DNA from: Phoebastria nigripes | Taxonomy: Eukaryota; Chordata; Aves; Procellariiformes; Diomedeidae | Direction: 5' to 3' | Assembly: GCA_035582835.1 (NCBI GenBank) | Contig: JAYKAV010003058.1 | Span: 116,533 to 180,532 of the forward strand | DNA: 64,000 nt | Part shown: in pieces, positions 23,514-35,689 of the stretch | How the letters are laid out: the number at the start of each line of letters is the position of its first letter | Position numbering within the stretch: position 1 is the first letter of the stretch | Program-made: the position numbers and the translations under genes | Notes under the pieces: model-generated | Database searches by the model: none | Told to the model about the DNA's origin: nothing | Seen by the model: the letters and a program-made list of their open reading frames with translations, nothing else

Positions 23514-25649
23514 GATTGGACAGAGTCTAAGAAACTGTTGAAGACAACCTCAGTAGCAGGGGAAAATCTACACAAGCGTTCAGATTTGAAACGATAGCTC
23601 TCATTACATCCTTCAAGTTTTTTCTCTGCCAGGTAATTTCTATTCTAGCAGACCAAGTGATCATGTATTTCAGATGCCTATATGCTGGGGGAACCGATCT
23701 CTCTTGGATAGAAACCAAGAATGGCATTAGGGCACCTGGTTTGGTTCATAGCTTGCTGACCCTGCTGGGCAACCTCTAGCAAGTTGCTCCACTGGTGTCT
23801 CTTTGTAGTGCCAGTTCTTTGAGGCAGCAGCTTTCCATGGGATGGTTATGTTTCTTTTGGAGACTCTGGGTCAGTGGTCTGCATGCCTTGCTGATCAGTA
23901 GGTAAAAATACAGAGCATGTAATACTCTGGACTAGCTGAATCTTTTCCTTCCTCCCAAGGCAGGCATGACTGCTTCATGTGGCCTCAGTCTGGTATACCA
24001 GTCTCCAGGAGCCAGAAGTTGGGTACCACTGATTTAGATGCAGCTGTTAGGCATCTATCATCCCCAATTTTAAAAGTGCTATCCATGCCCTTTCCTTTAA
24101 AAAGAAGGGGGGCTGTGGTGGGGGATGAGCTCTGTAAAGCCATTATTTCCCCCGAGAAGTAAAGATTAGTGTTTCTGCATAGCCTCTGTTGTTATTCAGG
24201 CAGCTTTAGAATAGTTGTGCTAAAAGTGAAACAANGGGTTGTCACTTCTAAAATGCTGGTGCTGTAAAGACAAGGAAGGAAAGGCAGATGTTTATCTCCA
24301 TGTTTATACCAAGTTTTAGTGCATCAATCACTCGGTGCTATCAAGACTTATGGAGGAAAGATAATGAGATTTATTGGTGGCTGTTGGGATAACCCAGCTG
24401 GTGCATAAATATGTTAGTAAAACTCCAGGGAGTCTTGGCCTATCAAAATGAAATAGGCAGAAAGGAGCGCAGGCCTCCCAGCTATGGTGTGGCTGAGCTC
24501 TTTGTGGGAGGATAGTTCTTCATGATCAATGTGAATTGCACGAAGCTCCTGGTGGCTTATTTTTTTTCCCCCACAGTCAGTGAAGGACTGAGGGGCAGAA
24601 ATTAAGAAAGCAGAAACTTGCAGTGGAGGAGGTGTAAAAGGCAAGGAATAAGATGTGGTTTGCATGTTTTCCATCCTCCAGTGTTAAGTCATCAACGTGA
24701 CCGTGGCAGTTGGACTTGCAGCAAGCTGCTCGGGTGATGCTTGGAAAGGCGAAGTAGGGGTTGTGACAGGGAAAAGACTCAGCTGAAGAACTGAAGTAAC
24801 CTATGAGCAGTTGAATAATAAGGAAAAGGTTTGACTTTTGATTATTTACTATTCTTTAATTATCAGTAGAAGCAGATGATTCAGAGCATGTTGGGGAAAG
24901 GACAGCTGGGTTTTCCCTTGCTTCACTCCAGAGAAAAAGGAGTGCTGTCTCCAATTAACTTAGTTTTGTTTCCTTTGCACTGATTGGGCACTTCTGATGC
25001 TGTTGGTGTCATTTTGAAATGAGACACAAGCTATGATCATGATGTGTCTGTGTAGTTACTAGTATACAGGTGTTGATAGTCCAGACAATTGATTCTACTT
25101 AAGTTACCTGTCATTTTTGGCTGACATACTTGGAGTTTTGCATTTTGTATAATTCAGAGCTGAGTGATAAGCACTCATCTAATCATAAAATTGGTCTGGA
25201 ACCAAGCCCAGTTATCTCATCACATGCAGCACTCTGGGATTCATGGAAAAACAAATCCCGAAGAATGATTTGAGTGTCTGTGGACCAGGTGGAACAAAGA
25301 CAAGGCAGGCTAATGCAGGGGCTGGTCCTTGCTACAAGCAGATATGAGCGTGGACTTCAGTGCTGCAGGTTCACTCCTGCACTGTAGTAAGCAAAACATG
25401 TAACAGTTTCAGCTATGCTAAAATGAAAACCACATATGAAACGGCTTCCCCTTCTGCTGTGTGGATACAAATGCATGCATGCCTACCTGTACAGGCAAAT
25501 AAAACTCTGGGTCCAAAGAATAGCCAGAAGTCCCTGAGTTAAGCCACCAGCCTACATCTACAACCCAAGAGAGGCCCCTGAGGTTTCAGTTTTATGCTCA
25601 CACACTTGAACTTGGGCTACCTGCTTTGCAGCAGAGTGCCCCCAAAAAA
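23514..25649. other. Unique non-coding DNA, no gene seen
   Basis: No coding feature is recognisable. Apart from a possible MIR fragment at 23730-23812, nothing stands out. Confidence 0.55.
23730..23812 (+). mobile_element. MIR-like SINE fragment (tentative)
   Basis: GGCACCTGGTTTGGTTC, GCTTGCTGACC, GGGCAACCTCTAGCAAGTTG and CTCCACTGGTGTCTCTTTG follow the order of the MIR core and early 3' domain (GGGTTC, TGACC, GGGCAAGT, CTC-TGTCTC). The poly-purine ATCTGTAAAATGGGG part is not seen. Confidence 0.4.
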
Positions 25650-26330
25650 ACATAATTTAGAGTGGGAGGAACCTCAGGAAATCTCCAGTCTAATGTCCTG
25701 CTCAAAGCAGGGTCAGTTTGAGGTCCAGCCAGGTGGATCAGGGCTATTACGAGTTGGATCTTGAAAACCTCCCCAGATGGAGACTGCATAACTTCTCTGG
25801 GCAACCTGTCCCACTGCCTGACTGTCCTCACAGGGGGAAATGCTTTTTCCTTGTGTCCAGGCTGAACTTCTTATGTTTCAACTTACGCCTGTTCTCTGGT
25901 CCTCCCACCATGCCCCACTGTGATGAGCCTGTCTCCTCTTCTTGATGAGCTCCAGGGGTGACTCCTGAGCCTCCCAAAGCCATCTCCTCTCCAGGCTGAG
26001 CAGGCCCTGCTCCTGTAGCCTTTCTGCAGAGATGCTCCAGCCCCACTGTCCAGGCAGTTCTGCCCTGAGCTTGCTCCACTTTATCCAAGGCTTCCCTGTA
26101 CTGGGGGTCCCAAAACTGTACACGGTATCTAACAAGTGCTGAGCAGAGGGAATAATCACTTCCCTCGTTCGCTGGCCAGGCTCCTGTTCCTACACCCTGG
26201 GAGGCTGCCAGCCACCTTTGCTGCCAGGGTGCAGGGCTGGCTTGTGCTCTGCTTGCTGTCTGCCAGGACCCCTGTGCCTTCTCAGCGAGCTGCTCCCCAG
26301 CCAGGCAGACACCAGCCTCTATTGAGAATT
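25650..26330 (-). mobile_element. CR1 LINE, older 5'-truncated copy
   Basis: A minus-strand CR1 from a more diverged family than the copy at 22836. The 3' end is recognisable as a degenerate form of the AATTATAGAGTGG-type block near 25652, followed by the AACCTGTCCCACTGCCTGAC and CTCTCCAGGCTGAGCAGGCC segments. The terminal octamer repeat is eroded. Confidence 0.9.
25828..26330 (-). pseudogene. CR1 ORF2 C-terminal fragment (dead)
   Basis: Pieces of ORF2 occur in two minus-strand frames: VRYRVQFWDPQYREALDKVE in one, and ERLQEQGLLSLERRWL with related sequence in the other. The frame is therefore broken by at least one indel near 26020. The catalytic core is absent. Older than the 22.9 kb copy, judging by divergence. 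Confidence 0.85.
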
Positions 26331-26404
26331 TGGGCTCTTGTAACAAGAAACAGATCATCNGTTCTGTCAGACAGATTTGTCCATTTAGATTTACTCATTA
26401 TGTC

Positions 26405-26537
26405 ACAGGTTGGATGAGGCTCTGAGCAACCTGATCTAGTTGAAGGTGTCCCTGCCCACGGCAGGGGGGTTGGACTAGATGAACTTTAAAGGTCCCTTCC
26501 AACCCAAACTACTCTATGACTCTCTATGACTCTATCA
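26405..26537 (+). mobile_element. CR1 LINE, 3' terminal fragment
   Basis: A plus-strand CR1 3' end: GGTTGGATGAGGCTCTGAGC, GGTGTCCCTGCCCACGGCAG, GGTCCCTTCCAACCCAAAC, ending in tandem CTATGACT units. It lies about 75 bases from the opposite-strand CR1 at 25650-26330, so the truncated 5' ends of the two elements face each other. Confidence 0.93.
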
Positions 26538-28756
26538 TAAATGCAGCATAGTTCCTGGACTTGCCCATGTTACACGTGTCCAGAAGATGAGGTTGCCTTC
26601 AGGCACCCTGATGCAGATGAGTTTCTTTGAGCACTTAGCAACTTGCTGCTGTTTGAAGCACAAGCGTGGTTTAATAAAAAACAAAAAAACCCTCTTAACA
26701 GCCCTGAGTGAAATGTTCTATGCTCAGAGTCAATTCCAGTCTAGGGAGTTTTTTATTCACCCCTTTTCTCCTCTTGAACAGGATGTCTTTAAGAACACAT
26801 CTGATAATCCAGGAGGTGTCTCTGAGTCTTAAACAGCAGCTACTTGATGTGATTGTGTATTTGCTTCAACATAATAAGAAATTCTCCTTTGCATCCACTT
26901 GTTACTGACATTGCTTAGAAGTGACACTGCATATGCTTCCTTCCTTTTCTCAAAGATGCTGTAAAATTCTATCTCTGATAAGGGGAAGGTTGTTTTTTAA
27001 CTTCTGAATGGCTGAACTAGGTGAGGATTGGCTGCAGAGAAACAATCATCCCTCATGCTTAATTGAACCGGTGCATTAGACTGAACAATTTTCACCTTNG
27101 TAGTGTTAAAGCTCCATGGGTGTGTTAACTAGGGTTTATCCAACTGGGGTTTTATTACCTTGTAATTAATTTTTACTAATGCTTTAATAAAAAAAATAAC
27201 CATACAAGACTGAGAATGGGCTTGATGTATTTTTTTCTTTTTTAAACACTGGCATGGTGCAGTTGCCCTGCTACAGCATTAGCAATGGGCTCTTCCCATC
27301 AGAAGAGCCCNACATACTGTCATGGGACCAGATAATGAAGCTAATGTGCTCTGCTTTGCCTTTGGGTGAATGGACACGTCTCTAGCTCAAGATCTGTGTG
27401 CAGGGTTGGAACCCAGCAGTACATTTCTCTGGTGGGCTGCAGAAGCTCTATAACCTCACAGAGCACAAATATTTAAATAGCTCAAGAAGAGCCTGTTCTC
27501 TACTGTCAGTCATCCCATAGTTTGCCTAGTCCAGCTATAGATGACTCCATTTTTAGTGACAAATTTATGCAGTCTAACAGAATCAAAATGTATTTCTTCA
27601 CTTTTGTTTTCTGATCTGTTTCATCTTTATAATTTGTCACACTCCCATATTTACTCATTACACAGGCCCTTTCCTTTCTTTGATTTCATCCCTTAGCTAT
27701 TTGTATACCATGCTGTTTTCTTTGCTAAAACTATTATTTAACTGTAATGAGGTTACCAGCAGTACTATTTTAATGAACAATAGATTTCATGGCTGGAGGT
27801 GTGTCCTCCTGTAGTTTTGATTTCTCATGGGGACTGAAATTATTCCATGCAAGACATATCTGATGTCTTGTTTTAGTTATGCATGATCTAGCTTTCCAGC
27901 TGCTAGGAGAGGTAGATTATGACTAACATTTAACATCTTTTATAGCACTGGGAGATGTAAAGTTAGGAATGGGAGGATCTATTTTATTTTCTCATTCTCT
28001 TATATTTTCGTTTGTGGTCTCAAAGGTGCTATCCACCTACCTCTAGCCAGCTGGGAAGCAATGCTCTGACTTAAGGTAAATCTCAGCTTTGAGTGCTTTG
28101 GAGCTCAAGAAAAATCACGGGGCTGGAAACTGAAAAGAAAAACACCATTTAGCAATAAATAGTCCTGACATGATGGAATTATTTAAAATGAAAATGAAGT
28201 CCTAATTATCAGGGACAGCTGATTTGAAAGATGGACAAGCTTTTGTTACCACTTTCCTGGACATCTGCAGGAGGAACTCCATCTGCTCTGGGTTTTGGGA
28301 CTGCATCCAAGGCCAGACTCGCTGCCCATATGCACAGCAAGTCAGAAGGGCTGGCCCTGGAGGTTGCTTTCCAGAGCCTGTGCACTGGGGTGGCTGAAGC
28401 TAGCCTGCCAGATGCTGCCTTTGCAGTTGGAGGTGGGTGAGCTGCTGAGTGCCCGATGTTTACAACTGCTCCTGCACCCAGCTGTAAAGCCTAGCCTAGA
28501 CGTGGCTGTGGTCCTTCATGCAAAACCAGAGCAGACGTACAGCTGAGCAAACTTGCTGTGAGACACAGCAGTCTTCAAATTGAGCCAAAGCAGGAGGAGG
28601 TTCAGGACAAGTCAGGACTTTGCAGTTTCATCACAGTGTGCCAACTGGCCTCCTGCGCAGATGGGGATATCTGGGTTTTGTGCTGTGGGACTGCTGTAAA
28701 GACCTGCAACTGTGAATCAAACTGAGTGCCTTTATTAGTTAGAGAAAAAGACCAGA
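26538..28756. other. Unique non-coding DNA, no gene seen
   Basis: No gene recognised. An AT-rich, ATTA-containing block lies at about 27120-27210. Open frames near 28231-28546 are short and domain-free. Confidence 0.55.
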
Positions 28757-28914
28757 AAGGCAGGACTCATGGGTTCCCACGCTGCTGCTCCTGCATGGTC
28801 ATGGGTAATGCAATTAACTGCTCAGTGCTTCAGTGCAAGCCATCTGTAACATAAGCATCATGATACTTACCTGCCTCCGAGGGCCATTTACTTAATTAAA
28901 TTGCTGAGATCTTC
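28757..28914 (+). mobile_element. MIR-like amniote SINE fossil
   Basis: The order of blocks follows MIR-type SINEs (the amniote MIR1_Amn-like group): GGACTCATGGGTTCCCACGC (tRNA-like/core), GGTCATGGGTAATGCAATTA (for GACCTTGGGCAAGTCACTTA), CTCAGTGCTTCAG, CATCTGTAACATAAGCATC, ATGATACTTACCTGCCTCC and a TTAATTAAATTGCTGAGATC tail. Such elements are inactive and more than 100 million years old. Identification is from memory of the consensus. Confidence 0.65.
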
Positions 28915-31729
28915 AGGTAAGAGATAGTTTAAACAAGTAGTTCTGTGTGCAGTAGAAGTAATGGAGCCTGGTTTCCAATGGCTTTGTCTTGTGGTTCATT
29001 GCCAGCTCTGATTGAAACTTTCCCCCTGGGCCAGGACTTCATAAGGGTTTTCTTTCTCTTTCTAATTCTCTCTCCAGGATTCACAGGTGTTCAGTAAGAG
29101 GTAAGCTTGGCCTTTCCTGTAGAAAGGGCATTCCCAGGGGATGTTTCTTGGATGTCTCTTTTCTGCCCAGCTGCCTGGCTTTTTTAGAGATTTTTCTGTG
29201 TTATAGCAGCTGTAAAACTTGGTCCAAGTCAGCCAGTAGGTTCAAGTGGTGCAGCAGGAGGGGTGGCTTGCAGACACATTCACACGCAAACTCACAGGAC
29301 AGCTTGCAAAAGCCTTGCTTTCTTTGGAAAGCATGTGGAAACGATAGCGCAGACCTATTGCTTAGAAGTGGTGGAGCAGCTGAGATGGGCAGTGAGGTTC
29401 AAGTGTCTATCTCTGGCACTGTTAGAAAGAGGTGGTGTGATCAAGGCTCCTAAATCACTTGGACACCTTGCTTATCTGCTCCAGTGTGATGCTTTCCTAA
29501 GGATGCCCGCACCCCTTTCTCCTTTTTAATCATTCCCTTTGCATCCGGACACATTCCTGTACGGAAAGTGTGGTTTATGGGTTCTCCTCAGTGCTTAAGG
29601 CCAAGGAGAGCCTGTCAAAACCAGTTAGCTGATCCCAGGTCTCTTGTGTTGATAGCTCTGCTGCAACTCCCGTTGCTGTAATTCCTTCCTGCTGACAGGC
29701 TGCCCAACTGGGAAGAGTTTTGTAGGATTTTTCAGCTGTTCCAGCTTTTGTGCACACTGCCTTCTGGGACTCCCACAAACAGACTGGAGATAATGCAGAT
29801 GCACCTTGGCACCCTACTTCAAATTAGGCTGGTGAATGCACTGCAAGTCTAGGAGAGCAGCTGGGGAATTGCTCACTGCAAAGAAGAGTGGCTGAAGAGA
29901 GGGCTTGAGATGGGCATCAGGGAATGGGGAACATAGCTGGTGTCCTCTATTTGAATGTGAATGTGTGTGAATACACATATCACTACATCTGCACCCTTTA
30001 GGCAATACTCCTGCTGTGGTCAAGCTTGTTATCAAGTCAGCTCAGGAGTTCACGCTTTCTCCCTGTTACAGTCACAGTCTGGGTGAAGCACAGTGACAAA
30101 CTCCTCTGAGCTACATTTCTGTCTCCTTGGGTTCTGCTCAGCTGAAGCTGGGAATAAACTGACTGTAGGGTGTAAATGCAGAGTAACATCACTTACTGGT
30201 GGAGGAATCTATGGGTGCAGAAATTACACTGCAGATGCAGAGTCTGGCTTTTGGGCTTGCAGCTGCAGAGAAAATGAGCAATGAATAGGCAGTTAATTGA
30301 AAGCTAAAGTAGCTATTTACTGACAGTATAGTCTTGCCTTTTCTCCTATGTGTAATCTGTGTGAGATCACTCAAAGTCAGCCTCTTTGACCCAACTTGTT
30401 TCCAATATTTGTTTGTTTTCCCTTTTCCAGCTGAATTTATATGCCATCCTTTTCATTCTTTCTTTGTTTTTGATGCCAGCTGCTTGTATTGTTGATCCTC
30501 ACTGTTAAACTGCTGCTATGCATCAGTGGTGGAAAACTGATTAGTTCACTGAGCCAGTTAAATTCTGCTAATCGTTGCTCAACAAGTAATTGCAACTTCA
30601 GAGAATAGGGATGCAAGAAGGACTACTTGAATAAAAAAGGGTTTACAGGTCTGGGCAAAAGGCGTTTTAAAATTCTTTTGGGATGCCTAGAGTAAAGGTT
30701 GAGTCAGGAAAAGAGGTAAATATTTGTGGGATCTCATTGATTGAATGGGGCTACTTAAGTCTGCTTAAATTCTTTGCAGGGCTGAGGAGTTCATTCCTTG
30801 AAAGAATAATGTGGTTAATAATAATGCTCCTACTGGCTGAGTTGCTGACTGGTAGTTTGTACCTGCTCAGCTTTTTCATATTTAAATACACTGTCTTATG
30901 AATATGTAGTGTCAGTGCTTTCATTTAGAAAATCACATTGGTCAGAAGTGTAGAACAGGAAAGCATTTTACTGAGAAGACGAAGTTTTCTCATGTGGGAG
31001 ATTATAGAAAACAGCACAATAACACTTTAGTATTCTGACAATGTAGCTGCTGATGGCCTCTGACTCTAAAAGCTTCCTATAAGCTAATGCAGAATGTGGT
31101 TACTGAGCAGAAGCCCTGACAATTGGTTTGTGTGTGGATACCGTATTGACAATATCCTAAACACAGCCAATATAGGGACTGCTTGGGATCAGTTGCCAGT
31201 AGAGCTGGCTGGCATTTCTTTCATTAATATTAAAATAATTAGCAGTATGTGAAAAGGTTTTTTCCAAAGGGTTAAAAAAATTGGGGGAGAACTGAAATGA
31301 AATGTAGCTCTCTTGCTGCTTACTTAGAAGGTTCATGCCCCATTCACAAGCTCTCTGCAGATAGAAAGTGGGGCTAAGAAGAGCCTTCCAACCCAGTTGC
31401 CAGAGATGGAGGCAGGCAGGGCTGTCTCCACAGAGAGCCATGAGTATACTTAAAAGAAAGGCGGTTGTATAGCTGAAAGGAAGAAATTGGGGCACTCTGT
31501 TTCCATCAGCCTGCTTGGATGCCACTTGTCAGCTTCGCTAGGCAGGTATCACTTTGATTCCCCCTCCTGGTAGAAAATCCCTTTTAGATGCAGAAGAGAG
31601 GGAAGGAAGAGGATCTGAAATGATCTATGGAAAATTCATTTTAAGAGTGTTTCCACCTGCGAATTATTCTGACACAAAATGCCCAACTAGTTAGTAATTT
31701 TCTTCAAATGTTTGAAGAGCAGTCAATCA
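28915..31729. other. Unique non-coding DNA, no gene seen
   Basis: No recognised gene, repeat family or RNA. Open frames such as 29148-29453 (+) and 31157-31525 (-) show no domain. Confidence 0.55.
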
Positions 31730-31900
31730 CAAAAAGTGTCTTAGGAAAGGATTTTGCTTTAATGAGGCTCAAAGTACACAATGAGGAATGTTAGAACAGC
31801 TCTTTAACTGCTTAATATCTGGACGCCATGCTAATGAACACTTCAGAAATGCCAGAAGCACAGCATAGACTTGCATTAATATTCTATTCTATTTACATTG
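31730..31900. promoter_or_regulatory. Candidate conserved non-coding element
   Basis: A repeat-free, AT-rich block with TTTAATGA, GCTAATGA and CATTAATATT homeodomain-like cores. Texture-based inference only. Confidence 0.25.
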
Positions 31901-32249
31901 AAGAAGTGTCCAGGACTTAAAACAAGGACCCAGCGTGGTAGATGCTAGACAGCAGTGGTTTATGCTTGGAAGGTACTCATGGTTGCAAGTAAAGCTGCAA
32001 AGGCTGTAAAGGGAAGTGAGCTGGGAGCTCATGTGGGCTGGGTCACCAAGGCGTGCTGGGAACATGGCCCTGGCTGTTCAGCCTGAGGAATCCTGAGCGA
32101 TGCCCCAGGTAAGGGGAGAGGTGAGACAAAGTGTCAAGATGCTCACAAAAATGCTGGAAACCTGACAGCAATACAAGTCAGAGATGGGCTATTTAGAGTA
32201 GTTCTAAAAATGGATCCAGGGATGTTTATGGCAGCAATTTCATTGCTTG

Positions 32250-33060
32250 GAAACACGGACTTTTAATATCTAAGCTTTGTGTAATATATGCAGTTGCGTC
32301 TCCAGGGAATTAAAGCAGCAAGAATTATTTGGGTTGCCTGCATATATTTGTATTACTGTTCAGAAGCTGAATCTCCTTTTGTTTGTGTTGTTTTGATTAA
32401 TTTCCTGGATTGAAGCTGCACATGAAAAATGTTTCAAGCCGTTTAAGGGGCAGGCTTGTATTTGGTAGAAGCATTTTGCAATTGGTTATTAAATCCCTTT
32501 GCTGTCTTAGAGCTGAGCCTCCCTTTGGCTCTGCAGGCTGGACAGCTGGATTGGAGAGTGCCAGATTGCCCACCAAGTCTGGAAAGANGAATGGGGAGAA
32601 AAGTTTTCCTTGTAAATGAACCCAGTAACTTGGCAGAAAACTTTCCCTTCTGACTTGCTTGCAGTGTCTCTGCCTTGGAAGCAGCAGAAACTGCTTTGTA
32701 TTAATTTGAATTTGGTTATACTCGGAGTAGGAATAGCTGCATTTGGCAGCGTTATTTATGTCAGAGAAATAACCAGAAGCCTCAGAACAGGTCTCCATTG
32801 TGCTCAGAGCTGTACATCTACCTGGGAGTTTTTTCTCCAAATTCAGTAGCGTTTAGATTGTCTGGTTGTGTTAATGTAACTGCTGAACTCGGCTTCACGC
32901 AGGAATCCTGGTTTGGAAATGGACATCTGAACTAGTGGTGCTGGGGAGACGCAGCCCCAGTCTGCACTCCGGAGTGATGCACGTTATCTCCGGATAATTT
33001 GGTCATTGTGTTTAATCTAATTGCTCTGTGCTGTGAGTGAGATTGCTTTGAGCCTTTGTC
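32250..33060. promoter_or_regulatory. Candidate conserved element cluster
   Basis: This repeat-free stretch mixes ATTA cores (GATTAATTTCC near 32395, GTATTAATTTG near 32699) with an island of retained CpGs at 32885-33000 that includes two TCCGGA hexamers (near 32970 and 32991). Open frames on both strands at 32397-32849 are chance. No start site or exon is visible. Confidence 0.28.
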
Positions 33061-34698
33061 TCAGAAGAACCATGCATTTTCACTTTGCAGGGAAGGAAGC
33101 TAGGAGAGGTCAGATCTCTGCCTGGGACAGTGCCTGACACTTTCTTTCTAGACAAACCAGTTTTTCCCACGTGGTAAATTGTCTTATCTTCCAGGTCACC
33201 TTAATCAGAGGGTGGTTACCCTACCAAACAGTGGACTTCTGGCAGTGGGAAGCAGACATTGACTGGTATGTCTGTCCTAAGAAATACCTTGTGGAGCAGA
33301 GATTGCCCAGGCTGGCAATCTCTGTGTGGTTCAGTACAGGTTTACCTGCTCGGGTCTGCTTGCAGGGATGAGTCCTGCACTGCATCCTGGAGAGGAAAAC
33401 GGCACTCAGAGGCTGGTCTAGAGCTGCACTGTGGCCCCCAAGGGCACTGCTTCATGCCTGTCTGTGCTGCTGTGCCAGGGGTCAGCAGGGAGTGGGGAGC
33501 TTGGACTGCCCTGACTGCCCCATGTTTCTCAGATGCTGCTCATGAGCTTGGTCTTGCTCACGCTGCTGAGTCTTTCCCATATTGCTCCTTTCAGCTGTGT
33601 CCTGAGTGGGACCCCTTTCAGCAGGTTTAACCATCCTGCAGGGAAGTCTGTTGGGATGGGCTGAATTTGACTCTGCCAGACCTCAGCCTCACGCATTTCA
33701 GCACAGAACTGCCATTATCTAGACAGCTGGGATCTGCTAACCTGCTGTAACTGGAGGAGCTAATCTTATTGTGGGGAAAAAGGCCACAGACGTGCCCTAG
33801 AAACTTGACATAAAGCAATAAAAAAAACCCCAAAAAACCAAAAACATAAAGCTTTTAATAAGNCTGGCCTTGCTATAGATTCTTGATTACTAGGTGGCCC
33901 ACCACTCTGTCAGGTACTCATCATGTAGCTGTCGTGTGGGGCCTTGCACATAGGGAAGGGAAATATTTTGGAGAACTTATAGGTATCTAGTGGAATGTGG
34001 TATCGGGCAAATGTCTGGCCAGCTTCCATTTTCTTTATTGTGCCAGCTTGAGAGAGACTAGGATGGCTCATCCTGCCCAAGATGGGGGAAATTAAGTGCT
34101 CTGTTCTGTTATTAAAATAAGTCCTCCTGGAAAATTGAAGTGATGCAGCATTTTCTAAAGATGGGCACTTCTGGACACAGTATACAAAATAATTAAAACC
34201 TCAACCAGTTAAATTAAAAAACAAACCACTAATTATTCACCAATGTTCTAATAAAGAAATAAAGGTTGGTTGTGAGCAAGTCAAGACCACTCATGGTAAA
34301 GCTTCTGCTGCACTCTGGTAAAAGAAATGCTGCATACCTCAAAACCATTTTTTTTTTTCCTGGAGAATATGCTTTCTTCTCAATGGTTCCAACTGGATGG
34401 AGCTTAATTGTAGTGCTCAGAGGACCTAGGTTAGTTATGCATGTCTGATGGTAGAAGACAAGCTGATTTGTCTTTGTCTCTCAGTTTTATATCTATGGCA
34501 AAAGGCTATGACCCAGCCTTGAAGTGTGTTGGGACTCCCAGTGAAGAGCTGTGTTTAGGAACAGAACAGGGTGCTTATTTACTGTGTGTGCATCTTCCTG
34601 TGAACTTACTATTTGTAAAACTGCTCAGCTTGGTCAGTCTCGTCCTATTCAGGGACTGAATTGTACCGTTGGAAGAGGACCACTGCTGAGGTCCTGCA

Positions 34699-34714
34699 GG
34701 GCCAATATTGGCCC
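34699..34714. promoter_or_regulatory. 16-bp palindrome with CArG box
   Basis: GGGCCAATATTGGCCC is a perfect 16-bp palindrome. Its centre, CCAATATTGG at 34702-34711, fits the SRF CArG consensus CC(A/T)6GG and also carries a CCAAT box on each strand. About one 16-bp palindrome is expected by chance in 64 kb, so function is speculative. Confidence 0.35.
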
Positions 34715-35409
34715 CCATGGCCTCGCACATCAGGAGGCATCTTCATACAGGTACCACCACTGTGTCAGTCTCAGCAGAGCCAGAGGCTCACTGGGAGCCA
34801 TTGGAGGGGCCTTCCAGAGGCTGGTTTTGAGTGTTCGGTGGCCCATCAGATATTCACCCATAAAGATGGTCCCTGCAAGGAGGGTGGGAAGGAGGAGAGT
34901 AGTTTAAGGAAGCGGTGTATTGCATCAGTGGAGCGGGAGCTGGGTTACTTGGCTTGAGACCTCACGCTGCAGGGAGCTCTGCTGTTAGGCGGCTGTGGAA
35001 GACATCAATGTATGGGCCAGAATAGGCAACACTGCATCTGTGCCTCTGGATAGCCATGCAAATTTAATACAAGTGCTGACCATCCCTAGCCTAAAAAGAT
35101 AGGATTTGGGGTTTTGGTTTGAAAATCTGCCATGTCCCCTTGAGTTCCAGTGCTTCCAAATCAAAACCTTGCTCGTTCAAACTAAACCCTCAAATTGTTG
35201 ATCCTAAGCTGCTACAAATCCCACCTCTGTTGATGGGGAGCTGTCTTGGCTCTGGCAGATTTGGCCTTAGTTTTGGATTCTGTTCACACGTGTGCAGCAT
35301 TAACAGCTTGAATCAATGGAATAGCTGAGGAGCAGAGGTTACTGTTTCAGCTGTCTTGCAAATCCTATATCCAAAGCATGTGATGTGGTGCTAGAGCAGC
35401 ATTTGTACC

Positions 35410-35431
35410 TTTTTTTTTTTTTTAAAAAAAA
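35410..35431. repeat. T14A8 homopolymer junction
   Basis: Fourteen T followed directly by eight A. Confidence 0.8.
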
Positions 35432-35689
35432 CCTGGAAAGTACAACCTACTTCACAGAATGTTACCAACAAAACAACTGCTCAACAAATTGGCCTATAAA
35501 TATCACCTACTGAATGTGACAAGGGATCTGNAGATGCTGTCTGCGATACGTACACCTTTCCTGTCTAAGATGGGACTTCAGCTTGCTGCAGCTGAGCTGC
35601 TGTAGCCATTTAAAAGGAATCATAGAATCATTAAGGTTGGAAAAGACCTCTAAGATCATCCAACCATCAACCCAACACCACCATGCCCA

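Larger units (their letters stand above)
33061..35620. other. Unique non-coding DNA, no gene seen
   Basis: No gene. An A/C-rich run lies at 33821-33846, an AT-rich block at 34190-34265, a palindromic CArG site at 34699-34714, an octamer at 35056-35063 and a T14A8 tract at 35410-35431. The 123-codon frame at 33259-33630 lacks a domain. Confidence 0.55.

Noticed and set aside
28862..28872. ATACTTACCTG, like the 5' end of U1 snRNA
   Set aside because: It is part of the MIR-like element, and no other U1 sequence follows.
32397..32840. Minus-strand frame of 147 codons
   Set aside because: Contains an N, no domain, and overlapping plus-strand frames; treated as chance.
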